NCBI RefSeq assembly: GCF_019083965.1
Contig: NZ_JAHRCY010000011.1
Location: 186,001-250,000, forward strand
Length of the DNA stretch: 64,000 nt
Direction: 5' to 3'
Source of the DNA: Catellatospora tritici
GTDB lineage: Bacteria > Actinomycetota > Actinomycetes > Mycobacteriales > Micromonosporaceae
In this document: piece after piece, positions 33,032 to 41,133 of the stretch
Layout: each line of letters begins with the position of its first letter
Numbering within the stretch: the stretch's first letter is position 1
Made by a program: the position numbers and the translations under genes
The notes under the pieces: model-generated
What the model was told of the DNA's origin: nothing
What the model saw: the letters and a program-made list of their open reading frames with translations, nothing else
The model's database searches: none

Positions 33032-33652
33032 TCACCCGAGCGCGTAGAGCACCGTCGCCAGCAGCACCGGTGCGAAGCAGGTAACCGCGCCCAGCGGCGC
33101 CGTACGCGAGCCCTTCGGGAAGACCAGCCCCACCAGCACCCAGCCCGTCGCGAACGCCAGCAGTGCCAGCGACAGCCCACCGACCAGCAGGTAGAACAGG
33201 CGCGCGTCGGCGTCGGCCAGCCCGGCCAGGGCCAGTTGCACCACCAGCACGGTCAGGCTCAGCGGGGCGTAGATGAGCAGGTTGCGGGGCAACCCTCGGC
33301 TGGCCGTACCCCCGAAACGCGCCAGCGACCCGTCGGTGACCTCCAGCGTCGCCCGCGCCTGGCGCAGCGCCGCCAGCGCCACCGCCGGACCGCCCGCCAC
33401 CGCCTGCGCCGCGACGTGCTGCTCCGACGGTCCCGGCAGCAGCACGGGCGCAGGCACCCCCACCCGGCCCGCGCTGGCCAGCAACCGGGTCGCCTGCAGA
33501 CTCAACTGCGCCTGCACCGTCGGCAACTCGTCGCGGGCCGCGGCCAGCGCCGCCGCCTCCACGGACGCGACCTCGGCGGCCTCCCGCCGCACCGTGTCCA
33601 GCCGCTGCGCCGCCGCGAGATACTCCGTCCAAGCCGCGCTACGTTCGCTCAC
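33032..33652 (-). CDS. Coiled-coil membrane protein coupled to the FtsK-like ATPase
   Basis: This 206-aa protein has no recognised family. Residues 1-75 are predicted helical and Ala/Glu/Gln-rich (AAAQRLDTVRREAAEVASVEAAALAAARDELPTV...), likely a coiled coil. Three to four hydrophobic helices make up the C-terminal half (LLIYAPLSLTVLVVQLALAGL, LFYLLVGGLSLALLAFATGWVLVGLVF, APVLLATVLYAL). The GTG start overlaps the stop of the upstream ATPase (GTGA), so the two are made together. It probably anchors or partners that ATPase at the membrane. This is inference from coupling only. Confidence 0.6.
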   Translation of the reverse strand: MSERSAAWTEYLAAAQRLDTVRREAAEVASVEAAALAAARDELPTVQAQLSLQATRLLASAGRVGVPAPVLLPGPSEQHVAAQAVAGGPAVALAALRQARATLEVTDGSLARFGGTASRGLPRNLLIYAPLSLTVLVVQLALAGLADADARLFYLLVGGLSLALLAFATGWVLVGLVFPKGSRTAPLGAVTCFAPVLLATVLYALG

Positions 33653-35577
33653 GCCATCTCCTCGCTGCTCGACCCGATCAGCACCACCGGCGGACCCGAA
33701 TCCAGGTCCCGGGCCTGCCACAGACGTTGCCGCAGCGCCGTCAGCACCTGCAGATCGGTGTGCGGGTCGGGGAAACGCACCGTCTTCTCATGCCCCCGAG
33801 TGGCGTTGCGCGGCCCGCCCAGGCCACCCGCCGTGTTCACCACCGCGCAGCCCACCGGCAGCGTCGCCGCCGCGTCGTTGGTCGCCTCCAGCACATCCGC
33901 ACCGCCGGGCAGCGCCACCCGCACCGGGAACTGCCCGAACGCCGAATCGCGACGGGCGTGCAGCTCAGCCACCGCACGCACCGAACGCGAACTGAGAATC
34001 AGATGCATCCCGTACGCCCGAGCACGGCGCGCGATCGACTCCAGCAGCGCCACCGCCTCCTTCGCGACCGGATCGTCCCCGGCCAGCAGCACCGGGAACT
34101 CCTCCAGCACGCACACCACCCGGGGCAGCTGCGCCAGCTCGCGGAACTCGCCGAACCGCGACACGCCCTCCTGCCCGAACAGGTCCACCCGGCGGTCCAG
34201 CTCGGCCGCGAGGCCGCGCAGCACCTCCAGACCCGCCTCGCGCGTGCAGCGCCCCCCGATCACGCGAGCGTGCGGCAGCCAGGCCGGATCGGAGCCGCTG
34301 GGCGCGAACTCCGCGTACGCCCCGTCCCGCGCGAAATCCAGCAGGTAGAGAGCCAGCTCGTCAGGGTCGTAGCGGGTGCACAGGCCGTACAGCACATTGG
34401 TCACGAACGCGGTCTTGCCCGCGCTCGCGCGACCCGCGACCAGCCAGTGCGGCGTCAGCTCGGTGAAGTTCAGCGGAATCGACGCCTCCCCGGCCAGGCC
34501 GACGGTCGTCGACAGCCCTGCCGCCGACGACTCCGCCCACCACTGGTCCGGGTCCGGCAGCAGGTCCATCAGATGCACCTGGCCCGAGGCGGCATAGCGC
34601 GCGGCGAGCTCCCGGCACACCCGGTGCACCAGCTCGGCGGGCGGATCGGGATCCAACTCCACCGGCACCGCCAAACCCGGCCACGTCGAGGTCGGGCTCG
34701 GCAGGTCACCAGGCGGTTGGGTGGCGAAAGGCCCGCCCCCCACCAACGCGTACGGGTTGCGCAGCACGATCTGCGTGCTCATCGGCAGTGGTGCCTGCGC
34801 CGACGGCTGCGAGGTGTGCGGCGACAGTGGTGGCGGCGGCCAACCCGCCACCATCAGATGCAGCCCCGCCGCCGGGCCCGCCTGCGCCAACGCGGTGATC
34901 CGCGCCAACTCGGCGCCCTCCACGTTCGACGGCAGCGCCGCGATGAGCAACAGCATCGTGCAGTCACGTCGGCGCGGTCGCGCCGCCGGGCGTCGCTGCG
35001 CGATCGGCCGACTGGGCCGCACCCAGTGCTCCGCCTCGGCCAGCACGCCCTGCAACCCGGCCAGATCGTGCACCGGCGGCGGCATCAGGCCCGCGTCCGC
35101 CAGCGCCCCGAACGGCGCGAACAAAGCCCCGCCGACCGCGTCCACCGCCCGCACCACCAGCGTGCCCGACGGCGCCGTCGCCAACAGCCGCAGCAGCAAC
35201 GACCGCAGCGCACCGGCCACCCGCGGGTCGCGCGAATCCGCACCAAACGTCAGATGGCCCGCGCCCAACAGGGGCACCACCAGCGGAAACTGATCGTCGT
35301 CCAGTGGTCGGGCCGTGCCGACGCGGACGAACTCGGGGCGGCGCTGATCGCCCAGCGGCGTACCGGAAGCGATGCCGTCCAGTCGGGCGCCCAGCCAACC
35401 CGGCGCGAGCTTCGCCGCGGCCCCACGCAGCCGCTCCGCGAGATCATGCTGCTCGGCCAGATCCGTCCGCGGTGGCGGCAGATAGCTGTCCAAAGCCGAC
35501 ATCGCAGCCTGTACCACAGCCGCCGCATGCCGGTGCAGACCAGCGGCCTGGTCGATGCGCGCGTTCCATCCAGCCAA
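33649..35577 (-). CDS. FtsK/SpoIIIE-type ATPase (EccC/TcpA-like)
   Basis: The 642-aa protein has a long N-terminal region without clear motifs, starting with a helical segment (ARIDQAAGLHRHAAAVVQAAMSALDSYLPPP). A C-terminal FtsK/SpoIIIE-like domain has Walker A GRASAGKTAF near residue 379, Walker B VVCVLEEFPVLL near 489 and LHLILSSRSV at the sensor strand. No membrane helix is seen; the coupled downstream protein may supply it. Such ATPases pump DNA or protein: FtsK, EccC of type VII secretion, TcpA of conjugation. The TTG at 35577 is preferred over 35583 because GGAGGG lies 7 nt before it. It stands 1.4 kb from the type IV secretion operon end, on the same strand. Confidence 0.7.
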   Translation of the reverse strand: MAGWNARIDQAAGLHRHAAAVVQAAMSALDSYLPPPRTDLAEQHDLAERLRGAAAKLAPGWLGARLDGIASGTPLGDQRRPEFVRVGTARPLDDDQFPLVVPLLGAGHLTFGADSRDPRVAGALRSLLLRLLATAPSGTLVVRAVDAVGGALFAPFGALADAGLMPPPVHDLAGLQGVLAEAEHWVRPSRPIAQRRPAARPRRRDCTMLLLIAALPSNVEGAELARITALAQAGPAAGLHLMVAGWPPPPLSPHTSQPSAQAPLPMSTQIVLRNPYALVGGGPFATQPPGDLPSPTSTWPGLAVPVELDPDPPAELVHRVCRELAARYAASGQVHLMDLLPDPDQWWAESSAAGLSTTVGLAGEASIPLNFTELTPHWLVAGRASAGKTAFVTNVLYGLCTRYDPDELALYLLDFARDGAYAEFAPSGSDPAWLPHARVIGGRCTREAGLEVLRGLAAELDRRVDLFGQEGVSRFGEFRELAQLPRVVCVLEEFPVLLAGDDPVAKEAVALLESIARRARAYGMHLILSSRSVRAVAELHARRDSAFGQFPVRVALPGGADVLEATNDAAATLPVGCAVVNTAGGLGGPRNATRGHEKTVRFPDPHTDLQVLTALRQRLWQARDLDSGPPVVLIGSSSEEMA

Positions 35578-35735
35578 CGCCAAGCCCTCCGCTGCGTCCT
35601 CCCCCGGGGGAGGTTAGCGCAGCGCACCCTACACCTGCCGCACATACGCGCGGCGGGCTTTCACGTACTTGCGACAGATCGACTTTTCGAAACGGCTGCG
35701 CCGCGCGACCAGGTGGGGTATGGCCCGGTGCGCTA

Positions 35736-36017
35736 CTACTCGGCCTCGTTCTTCGACAGGTAGTCGATGAAGCGGGCTCGGATCAGCGGCTCGTTGTCGC
35801 CGTAGTTGTGGCCGGTGAACTCGCGCCAGAGCGAGACCGCGTCGTCGACGGCGGCGCCGATGTCGGCGAGCTCCCGCTCCTCGGTCTCCGGGGCGGTCGG
35901 GAGGTGGCGGAACAGGTCCCAGAAGAAACCGAGGTCATGCTCCTCGCGAGCCCTCGCGAACGCGCGCTCGCGCAGCTGCTCGGTCGACAGGGCGTCCAGT
36001 TCGGCGAAATCGGTCAC
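35736..36017 (-). CDS. Conserved acidic 93-aa hypothetical protein
   Basis: The product (MTDFAELDALSTEQLRERAF...) is soluble, acidic and mostly helical, with a central FFWDLFRHLPTA segment and a C-terminal FIDYLSKNEAE. GTG start; no signal or membrane segment. It reads like an actinobacterial conserved hypothetical but no function can be given. It is upstream of the FtsK-like gene on the same strand, with 158 nt between. Confidence 0.6.
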   Translation of the reverse strand: MTDFAELDALSTEQLRERAFARAREEHDLGFFWDLFRHLPTAPETEERELADIGAAVDDAVSLWREFTGHNYGDNEPLIRARFIDYLSKNEAE

Positions 36018-36108
36018 CGTGCCAGCGTACCGGGAGGTCTGGAGAACGCCTCGGCGCGTGTTGGGAGATCACTAGGCGGCGGGGCGGTTTGGTCATAGGG
36101 TGTCGGTC

Positions 36109-36267
36109 ATGCAGCCTCAGCCGCCAAAGCCGCCGTCGCGACTGCTCGGATTTTTGAAGAAGCCAGTTGGGCTCGTACTCGCGGCTGTCGCGGTGGCGTT
36201 GATACTGGTGATCATGTGCTGCTGCGGGCTGTGGGCGGCGGGATCGCTGAACCGCGGGTCGGTCTAG
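36109..36267 (+). CDS. 52-aa single-span membrane protein
   Basis: The product starts MQPQPPKPPSRLLGFLKKP and has one hydrophobic helix (GLVLAAVAVALILVIM) ending in CCCGLW. An in-frame GTG at 36100 could add three residues. The Pro-rich cytosolic head plus helix is typical of small actinobacterial membrane peptides. It lies between the FtsK-like and type IV secretion segments, but on the plus strand. Confidence 0.45.
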   Translation: MQPQPPKPPSRLLGFLKKPVGLVLAAVAVALILVIMCCCGLWAAGSLNRGSV

Positions 36268-36471
36268 TTCGCCAAGTTCACGTATCGCTTACGGTGATCG
36301 CCACGCAACCATGGACAGCACCCGTCGTGTTCGATGCGTCGTCGGCGAACTACGGCGAACGAAGGATCGGTCGATTTCGCGGCGGCAACAATACGCACGT
36401 GGCGGTACCGGCATCGATGTGTCACGCTGACCTGAACTCACGTGATCGGTTGGTCTTGCGAGAATGGCGAG

Positions 36472-36981
36472 ATGGTGCGACGGATAGGGTGGCGGAAGCT
36501 CCTTCTGGGTCTAGTGATCGCGATTGTCGTCGCCGGGATCGGTGTGGCCGTAGCCACGGTCGTTACCTACCATGAGGCCACCAAGATCGACCGGACTAAC
36601 CCTAGAGTCGTTCTGGACGAGTATCTTCGCGCTGCTGTCGTCAAAAAAGACAGTGTCGGAGTCGACCTGTATTCCTGTGCGGACGCGAGCGGACTTGAGC
36701 CGGTGAACGTCCTGCGGACCGAGCTGGACCGTCGTCAGGCTGAGTTCGGCGTGGATATCGAGGTCAGCTGGGGTGCAATCGATACCACCGATAACGGTGC
36801 GGCGAAGACGGCGACCGTCAGCTTGTCGATCACCGCGCGGAACGAGGGCAAGGTCGAGAGCCGGAGCCGAGAAGAATGGCAGTTCACACTGCGTGATGAG
36901 GACGGATGGCGAGTCTGCTCTGCCAACAAGGTCGTCGTGCCGACGCCTTCGCCGAGCGACTCGCCGTCCTCCCTCGCTTAG
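36472..36981 (+). CDS. Membrane-anchored NTF2-like protein of unknown function
   Basis: The 169-aa product has one N-terminal membrane helix (LLLGLVIAIVVAGIGVAVATVV) and an outside domain with an NTF2-like pattern: NPRVVLDEYLRAAVVKKD helix, then beta strands ending in WQFTLRDEDGWRVCSA. The tail is Pro/Ser-rich (PTPSPSDSPSS). The single-helix plus NTF2 layout is shared by VirB8/TcpC-type secretion proteins but also by many actinobacterial exported proteins. Its stop is immediately adjacent to the stop of the minus-strand operon's last gene. GC is lower than the window average. Confidence 0.55.
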   Translation: MVRRIGWRKLLLGLVIAIVVAGIGVAVATVVTYHEATKIDRTNPRVVLDEYLRAAVVKKDSVGVDLYSCADASGLEPVNVLRTELDRRQAEFGVDIEVSWGAIDTTDNGAAKTATVSLSITARNEGKVESRSREEWQFTLRDEDGWRVCSANKVVVPTPSPSDSPSSLA

Positions 36982-37596
36982 TCATTCGAGCCATAGATCA
37001 GCCAGCGGCACGGCACGTGTGGCGGGCGCCTGGCCGGTCGCGGCCCAGCGGTACCACTCATGCTCCTGCGCCACCCGTACCTGGGGAGAGCCGTCCGCGC
37101 CGAGATGAGCCTCAGTGACCGCTCGAAGGCCTCGTTGTTCACCCTCGCTGCCCATTTGAACCAGGCGGCGACCGGTCAGTTGCCCGGGCACCTGCGATGC
37201 GAATGTCTCAGCAGGCACTGCGCCTCGAGTTGGCGGTGCATCGAGTGACACGAGGGCGAGCCCATCGACCGGTGCTCTTCGTTCCGCTGACGTACTGATG
37301 GTCTCGACCCAGACTCGCTCGATTGGTACGAGAGCGGCGAAGACCTCGATGCGTTCACGTTCCGCGCGATACCACTCAGACTCGGACAACACTGGAATCA
37401 TGCTCCGAGCCTGTTGCAGCACTACCGTGTCGCCACGCAATCCGGTTCGCCATCCATGGCCAGGTAGTCCGATCATGACCCGCGCACCTCGTAGTGCGCC
37501 GCCACTGCTGAGGAGTGTCATCGCTGGCACGGGCACGATTGGCGCTGGCGGAGTGCGCCACTCGGCGGCCCATGCTGCGAAGTCAGCCTCCGTCAT
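36982..37596 (-). CDS. Unknown cytosolic protein, last gene of the T4SS-like operon
   Basis: The 204-aa product has no signal or membrane segment. It contains two EWYR motifs (ESEWYRAERERIE and QEHEWYRWAATG) and a repeated W-rich start (FAAWAAEWRTPP). No family is recognised. The ATG overlaps the stop of the M23 gene (ATGA), so it belongs to the same transcript and is coupled to the secretion genes. It may be a substrate, chaperone or accessory factor. Confidence 0.6.
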   Translation of the reverse strand: MTEADFAAWAAEWRTPPAPIVPVPAMTLLSSGGALRGARVMIGLPGHGWRTGLRGDTVVLQQARSMIPVLSESEWYRAERERIEVFAALVPIERVWVETISTSAERRAPVDGLALVSLDAPPTRGAVPAETFASQVPGQLTGRRLVQMGSEGEQRGLRAVTEAHLGADGSPQVRVAQEHEWYRWAATGQAPATRAVPLADLWLE

Positions 37597-38741
37597 GCGT
37601 TGTTTCCTCCGTCTTCGTTGCCCAGCGCCGCCCCCTTGGCAGTCATGAAAGGGATCGGGTCGACGGCGCCAGTGCGCGAGCGGTCCCCGTCGAGGTGCAC
37701 CTCGAAGTGCAGGTGGGGTCCAGTCGAATGACCGCTGTTTCCTACGTAGCCGATGACCTGCCCGGGGGAGATGCGGTCGCCGACCCGCACGAGCGGCTGG
37801 CTCTGCATGTGGCAATACCGCGTGATGACCTGATCCGCATGCAGGATGTCGACATACCAACCACACCCAGGCGTCGAGAGGGAGCCGTCTCGATCGCAGT
37901 TCCCCAGGTCACATTTGCTGATGATGACCACGCCGGCGGCTGCAGCATGGATTGGAGTGTGCCGCGCGGCCCCCAGGTCGACGCCGTTGTGGCCGGGGCG
38001 TGACGCGGTGCGGAAGCCGGAGTTCAGTGAAGCCTTGACTGGGACGGTCCAGCCGGACGCGGCGATCTGTCCGAACGAGGCACAGCGCAGCGCGTTACGG
38101 ACTACCACCGCGCGGGCGGCGCCATCGGTCAGCTCGTTGACGATGCGTGTCGCCAACGGCTCGTGCTTCGCATAGGCGTTTGGGTAGGCACTGATCTGAA
38201 CTCGTTGAGCGGCGACAGTGAGAGGGAGTGTTTCCCATTCTTTGACCTTCAAAAGCTTTTGGTAAAACTTAGTGGCCGCATAGACTGGATCCATCACCTG
38301 GGCTGGCGTGCCCCATCCCTGGCTCGGCCGCTGTTGGAACAGCCCAAGTGAATCGTGGTCGTTACGGTCTCCGAGAAAGCCGTGGTTGGTAAGGCTGCTT
38401 TCCTGCATGGCGGTGGCGACAGCGATGACCCAGCCCCGAGGTGGAACCTTGAGTTGCTGACCCGTTTTGATGATGATCGCCGCATTCCGAATCTTCTCTT
38501 CGCCGTAAGGGCCGATGCTCGGAAACTGTCCGGTTATGCTCACCGTCTTGGCGCTGCCGCAGTTTAGAGAGTTGGTTAGGGGTGACGGTTTGGTGGCGAG
38601 GTCGCCGAATATGAAGGCGGTAACCGCCCCGCCGCAGCACAGCAACGCCAATGCGGCGGTCGAAGCAACAATCACTGCAGGTCGCAGGATCCGACGGCGG
38701 CCTTCGCGTATCGGGTGAGTGACGATCGGTGGGATGCTCAT
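37593..38741 (-). CDS. Bifunctional cell-wall hydrolase: transglycosylase-like + M23 peptidase (VirB1 role)
   Basis: The 382-aa protein has one membrane helix (about 22-45, with a CC pair), a lysozyme/SLT-like domain (about 95-195, ATAMQESSL with Glu114 as likely acid, and LGLFQQRPSQGWG), and a C-terminal M23 peptidase with zinc ligands His251 and Asp255 (GHNGVDLG) and His345 (GPHLHFEV). Opening the cell wall for a secretion channel is the VirB1 job, and fused glycosidase-peptidase enzymes serve it in Gram-positive conjugation systems. The ATG overlaps the stop of the VirB8-like gene. Codon use is less GC-biased than in the VirB4 gene. Confidence 0.8.
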   Translation of the reverse strand: MSIPPIVTHPIREGRRRILRPAVIVASTAALALLCCGGAVTAFIFGDLATKPSPLTNSLNCGSAKTVSITGQFPSIGPYGEEKIRNAAIIIKTGQQLKVPPRGWVIAVATAMQESSLTNHGFLGDRNDHDSLGLFQQRPSQGWGTPAQVMDPVYAATKFYQKLLKVKEWETLPLTVAAQRVQISAYPNAYAKHEPLATRIVNELTDGAARAVVVRNALRCASFGQIAASGWTVPVKASLNSGFRTASRPGHNGVDLGAARHTPIHAAAAGVVIISKCDLGNCDRDGSLSTPGCGWYVDILHADQVITRYCHMQSQPLVRVGDRISPGQVIGYVGNSGHSTGPHLHFEVHLDGDRSRTGAVDPIPFMTAKGAALGNEDGGNNA

Positions 38742-39256
38742 GCTCGCTCCCAGTCGATGCCGTCCACCAGCCACGTGCCCGCTGAGGCGATCATGCGCAG
38801 TCGAAGTGTTCCTGCGTCGATGGGGATTGAGACCTCGACGTATGTCTCCGCGAAAGCATCAACGATGGCTGGACCAGTAATGCGACTGGCGGGAACGCCC
38901 GCGGGATCGACTCCATCCAGCTCGGCCGTCAGCGCCTCCGTGCACATGGGTCGTAGTGCCTTAAGCCAGGCCGCTGCGTCGCGATCGTGCCGGATCCAGT
39001 TCTTCGCGAAGCTAGTCGCGAGTGTGGCCGCTTCCGGCCCGCTGCTCGGTTTGAGAGGGCTGAGGCTCGCCTCGACCTTGACGACCCCGTCATCACCTTC
39101 ATCGGGATCGATCGTGCTGTGAGGCGCTGGTGGAGCACTGGTGAGGGGAGTGGTGGTGCCACCCAGCAGTTTGCCGATCGTGACGATGAAGACGACGACT
39201 ATGGCTAGCCCGAGTGCCACCACGGTGCGGGGCCGCAGAGGGATTCGGGAGAGCAT
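38738..39256 (-). CDS. VirB8/TcpC-like membrane protein
   Basis: The 172-aa protein has one N-terminal helix (VVALGLAIVVVFIVTIGKLL) and an outside domain with the NTF2-like order: FAKNWIRHDRDAAAWLKALRPMCTEALTAEL helices, then a strand (FAETYVEVSIPI) and a final LRLRMIASAGTWLVDGIDWE. This is the layout of VirB8 and TcpC, the periplasmic/extracellular scaffold of type IV secretion. Identity is inferred from layout and operon position, not from a strong motif. It starts 2 nt after the VirB6-like gene and overlaps the hydrolase gene by 4 bp. Confidence 0.6.
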   Translation of the reverse strand: MLSRIPLRPRTVVALGLAIVVVFIVTIGKLLGGTTTPLTSAPPAPHSTIDPDEGDDGVVKVEASLSPLKPSSGPEAATLATSFAKNWIRHDRDAAAWLKALRPMCTEALTAELDGVDPAGVPASRITGPAIVDAFAETYVEVSIPIDAGTLRLRMIASAGTWLVDGIDWERA

Positions 39257-39258
39257 GT

Positions 39259-41133
39259 CTACCTCGACTCGGACCGAGTCTCGGCCCGGCTGAGCCGGGT
39301 TGACTCGGTCGGGGTATCGGTCCTGGCCTCAGCCCGCGTGGTCGCCTGGTGCGGGACTCCGGCGGGTCGGTAGACCGCGTAGCTGGGCTCATTTTCGGGC
39401 ACGTCCGCTGACCGCCAAGCCTCCACCCGGACAGGGTCCGTGCCGCCACGAGCCTCTGCTCGGACCGTCGACGCCGGATCCTCGGCGGCAACGGCGAGCT
39501 CAGGCCGTGCTTCTGGTACCGACGGTGCGGACCCTGCGCCCGGGGTTGACGAACGACCTGGCACACTGCGGTCGGCTGCCTGACTGCTAGACGCCGGTGC
39601 CGAGGGCCGAGCGGTCAACAAGGACCGGCCACTGCTTCCTCCGGCAAGTTGAGTGATTCGGCTATAAGGCCGGAGCAAGATCCATCCGACGGCTCCACAC
39701 AGCAGTACCAGAGTCACTTGCAACCATCCGGCCAGGGAAGCGGTGCTCATGATCAGGTCGACCGCAAACAGATAGATCGCGGCCCCAGTGCCGAAGATTG
39801 CGATGTTGAATAGTGCGGCAAGGACGGAGTTCACCAGCCGGCGCAGGCCTGCGCTAGCGGGCCGCAGCATGCCCACGGTTCCCAGCGCCGGAGCGGCAAC
39901 AACAGCCCAGCGAATGATCAAGAATCCGAGTAGAACGAGAATTGACGCGACGACATCGAACGCTGCGAAGCAGATGGCGGACAAAATGGCCACGAATCCG
40001 GCACCGATGCGCTCCATTCCCTTAGTACCCTGGAGGTACTGATAGGCCTCTGGATCTTCGGTTTTGATCTGCTCGGCGACCTTCATCCAGTCGCTCTGCC
40101 GCTGACGGATGATCCCGTCCCGCCGGCTCGGGTCGTTCTTGATGGCCTCTACGTCTTCCCAGCTCAGAGACTTAGCGCGGTAGAGGGCGGGGCCATACTT
40201 TCGGGCGGTGTCACTGTCGGCTGATCCGAGCGCGCCTCGCAGCCAGTTTCGGTAGAGCAGCGTCTCGACGGCGATGTCCCCCGCGCGGACTGCCGGTGGC
40301 CGATGGTCTTCACATGCTCCGGGCTCGGGGTTGCTGCACGTGCCGGATGTGGGCGCCGCATCGGGGCCGACCGCATCATGTACGACGCTCAGAACCCCGA
40401 CCAGCGTGGAGTCTGCCGCCTTAGCGGATTGAACTGGCCAGTTGGCGATAGCGGTCACGCCGACCATGACCAGAAGCGCCCAACCGATCGTGGTGACTGC
40501 CATCGACATCTGCGCCTGACGGGACCGCCAGAGCAGGTACACGCCGATCACCGCGAGCGTGATGGCGCCGAATACGCTGAACACCTGCGTGTAAAGGGAT
40601 TTGGTCGCCTTTTCGATCAGCGGGTCTGCCCATCCCCAAAGTTCGCCGGGTGCCCAGGCGCGCTCACGCAGCGCGTTCGATGCGCCCACGATGCCGCTGG
40701 CGAACATGAACTCGCCGTTCGCAATCGTGTTCTCGAGCTTGTAGTCGGGATGCATCGCAGTCTGGACGCAATTGATGTCGTATGTCGTGTAGTCGTAACC
40801 GGCGTAGCCGTACGTGCTGTACAGCAGTTGGCTCGTGCCGTCGGCGCCCATGGTCCACGTGGGTGTCGACGCGAACCACCCGGCGAGACCTGAGTCCGGC
40901 GCGGCAGGATTCGGTGCCTGAACGCACTGCAGGCGTGCAGCGCTGATGTCTTGCATCCGCGAGATGCACTCATCCAGACCTCGCTTGGTCCACTCCTCCA
41001 GCGAGCACAGCTTGTCCCCCGGAGCGGCCTTGGCTGCCGCGGCGGTATCCGCCGCAGCCTGCACCGGTGCGCCGAAGAGCGTGCCCAGCGCCAGTACGAC
41101 CGCGGCAACCGCCGCCGCCCCCAGCCGCTTCAC
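39259..41133 (-). CDS. VirB6/TrbL-like polytopic membrane protein
   Basis: The 624-aa protein has a signal sequence (LGAAAVAAVVLALGTLFGAPVQAAA), a Cys-containing outside domain (LCSLEEW...RLQCVQAP...INCVQTA), two helices near 185-235, a soluble loop with more cysteines (SGTCSNPEPGACED), then at least four helices (GFVAILSAICFAAFDVVASILVLLGFLII..., LAALFNIAIFGTGAAIYLFAV, LQVTLVLLCGAVGWILL). A disordered, Arg/Glu/Ser-rich cytosolic tail of about 140 residues ends the protein. This is the TrbL/VirB6 channel layout of Gram-positive systems. The GTG start overlaps the VirB4 stop (GTGA). Confidence 0.72.
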   Translation of the reverse strand: MKRLGAAAVAAVVLALGTLFGAPVQAAADTAAAAKAAPGDKLCSLEEWTKRGLDECISRMQDISAARLQCVQAPNPAAPDSGLAGWFASTPTWTMGADGTSQLLYSTYGYAGYDYTTYDINCVQTAMHPDYKLENTIANGEFMFASGIVGASNALRERAWAPGELWGWADPLIEKATKSLYTQVFSVFGAITLAVIGVYLLWRSRQAQMSMAVTTIGWALLVMVGVTAIANWPVQSAKAADSTLVGVLSVVHDAVGPDAAPTSGTCSNPEPGACEDHRPPAVRAGDIAVETLLYRNWLRGALGSADSDTARKYGPALYRAKSLSWEDVEAIKNDPSRRDGIIRQRQSDWMKVAEQIKTEDPEAYQYLQGTKGMERIGAGFVAILSAICFAAFDVVASILVLLGFLIIRWAVVAAPALGTVGMLRPASAGLRRLVNSVLAALFNIAIFGTGAAIYLFAVDLIMSTASLAGWLQVTLVLLCGAVGWILLRPYSRITQLAGGSSGRSLLTARPSAPASSSQAADRSVPGRSSTPGAGSAPSVPEARPELAVAAEDPASTVRAEARGGTDPVRVEAWRSADVPENEPSYAVYRPAGVPHQATTRAEARTDTPTESTRLSRAETRSESR

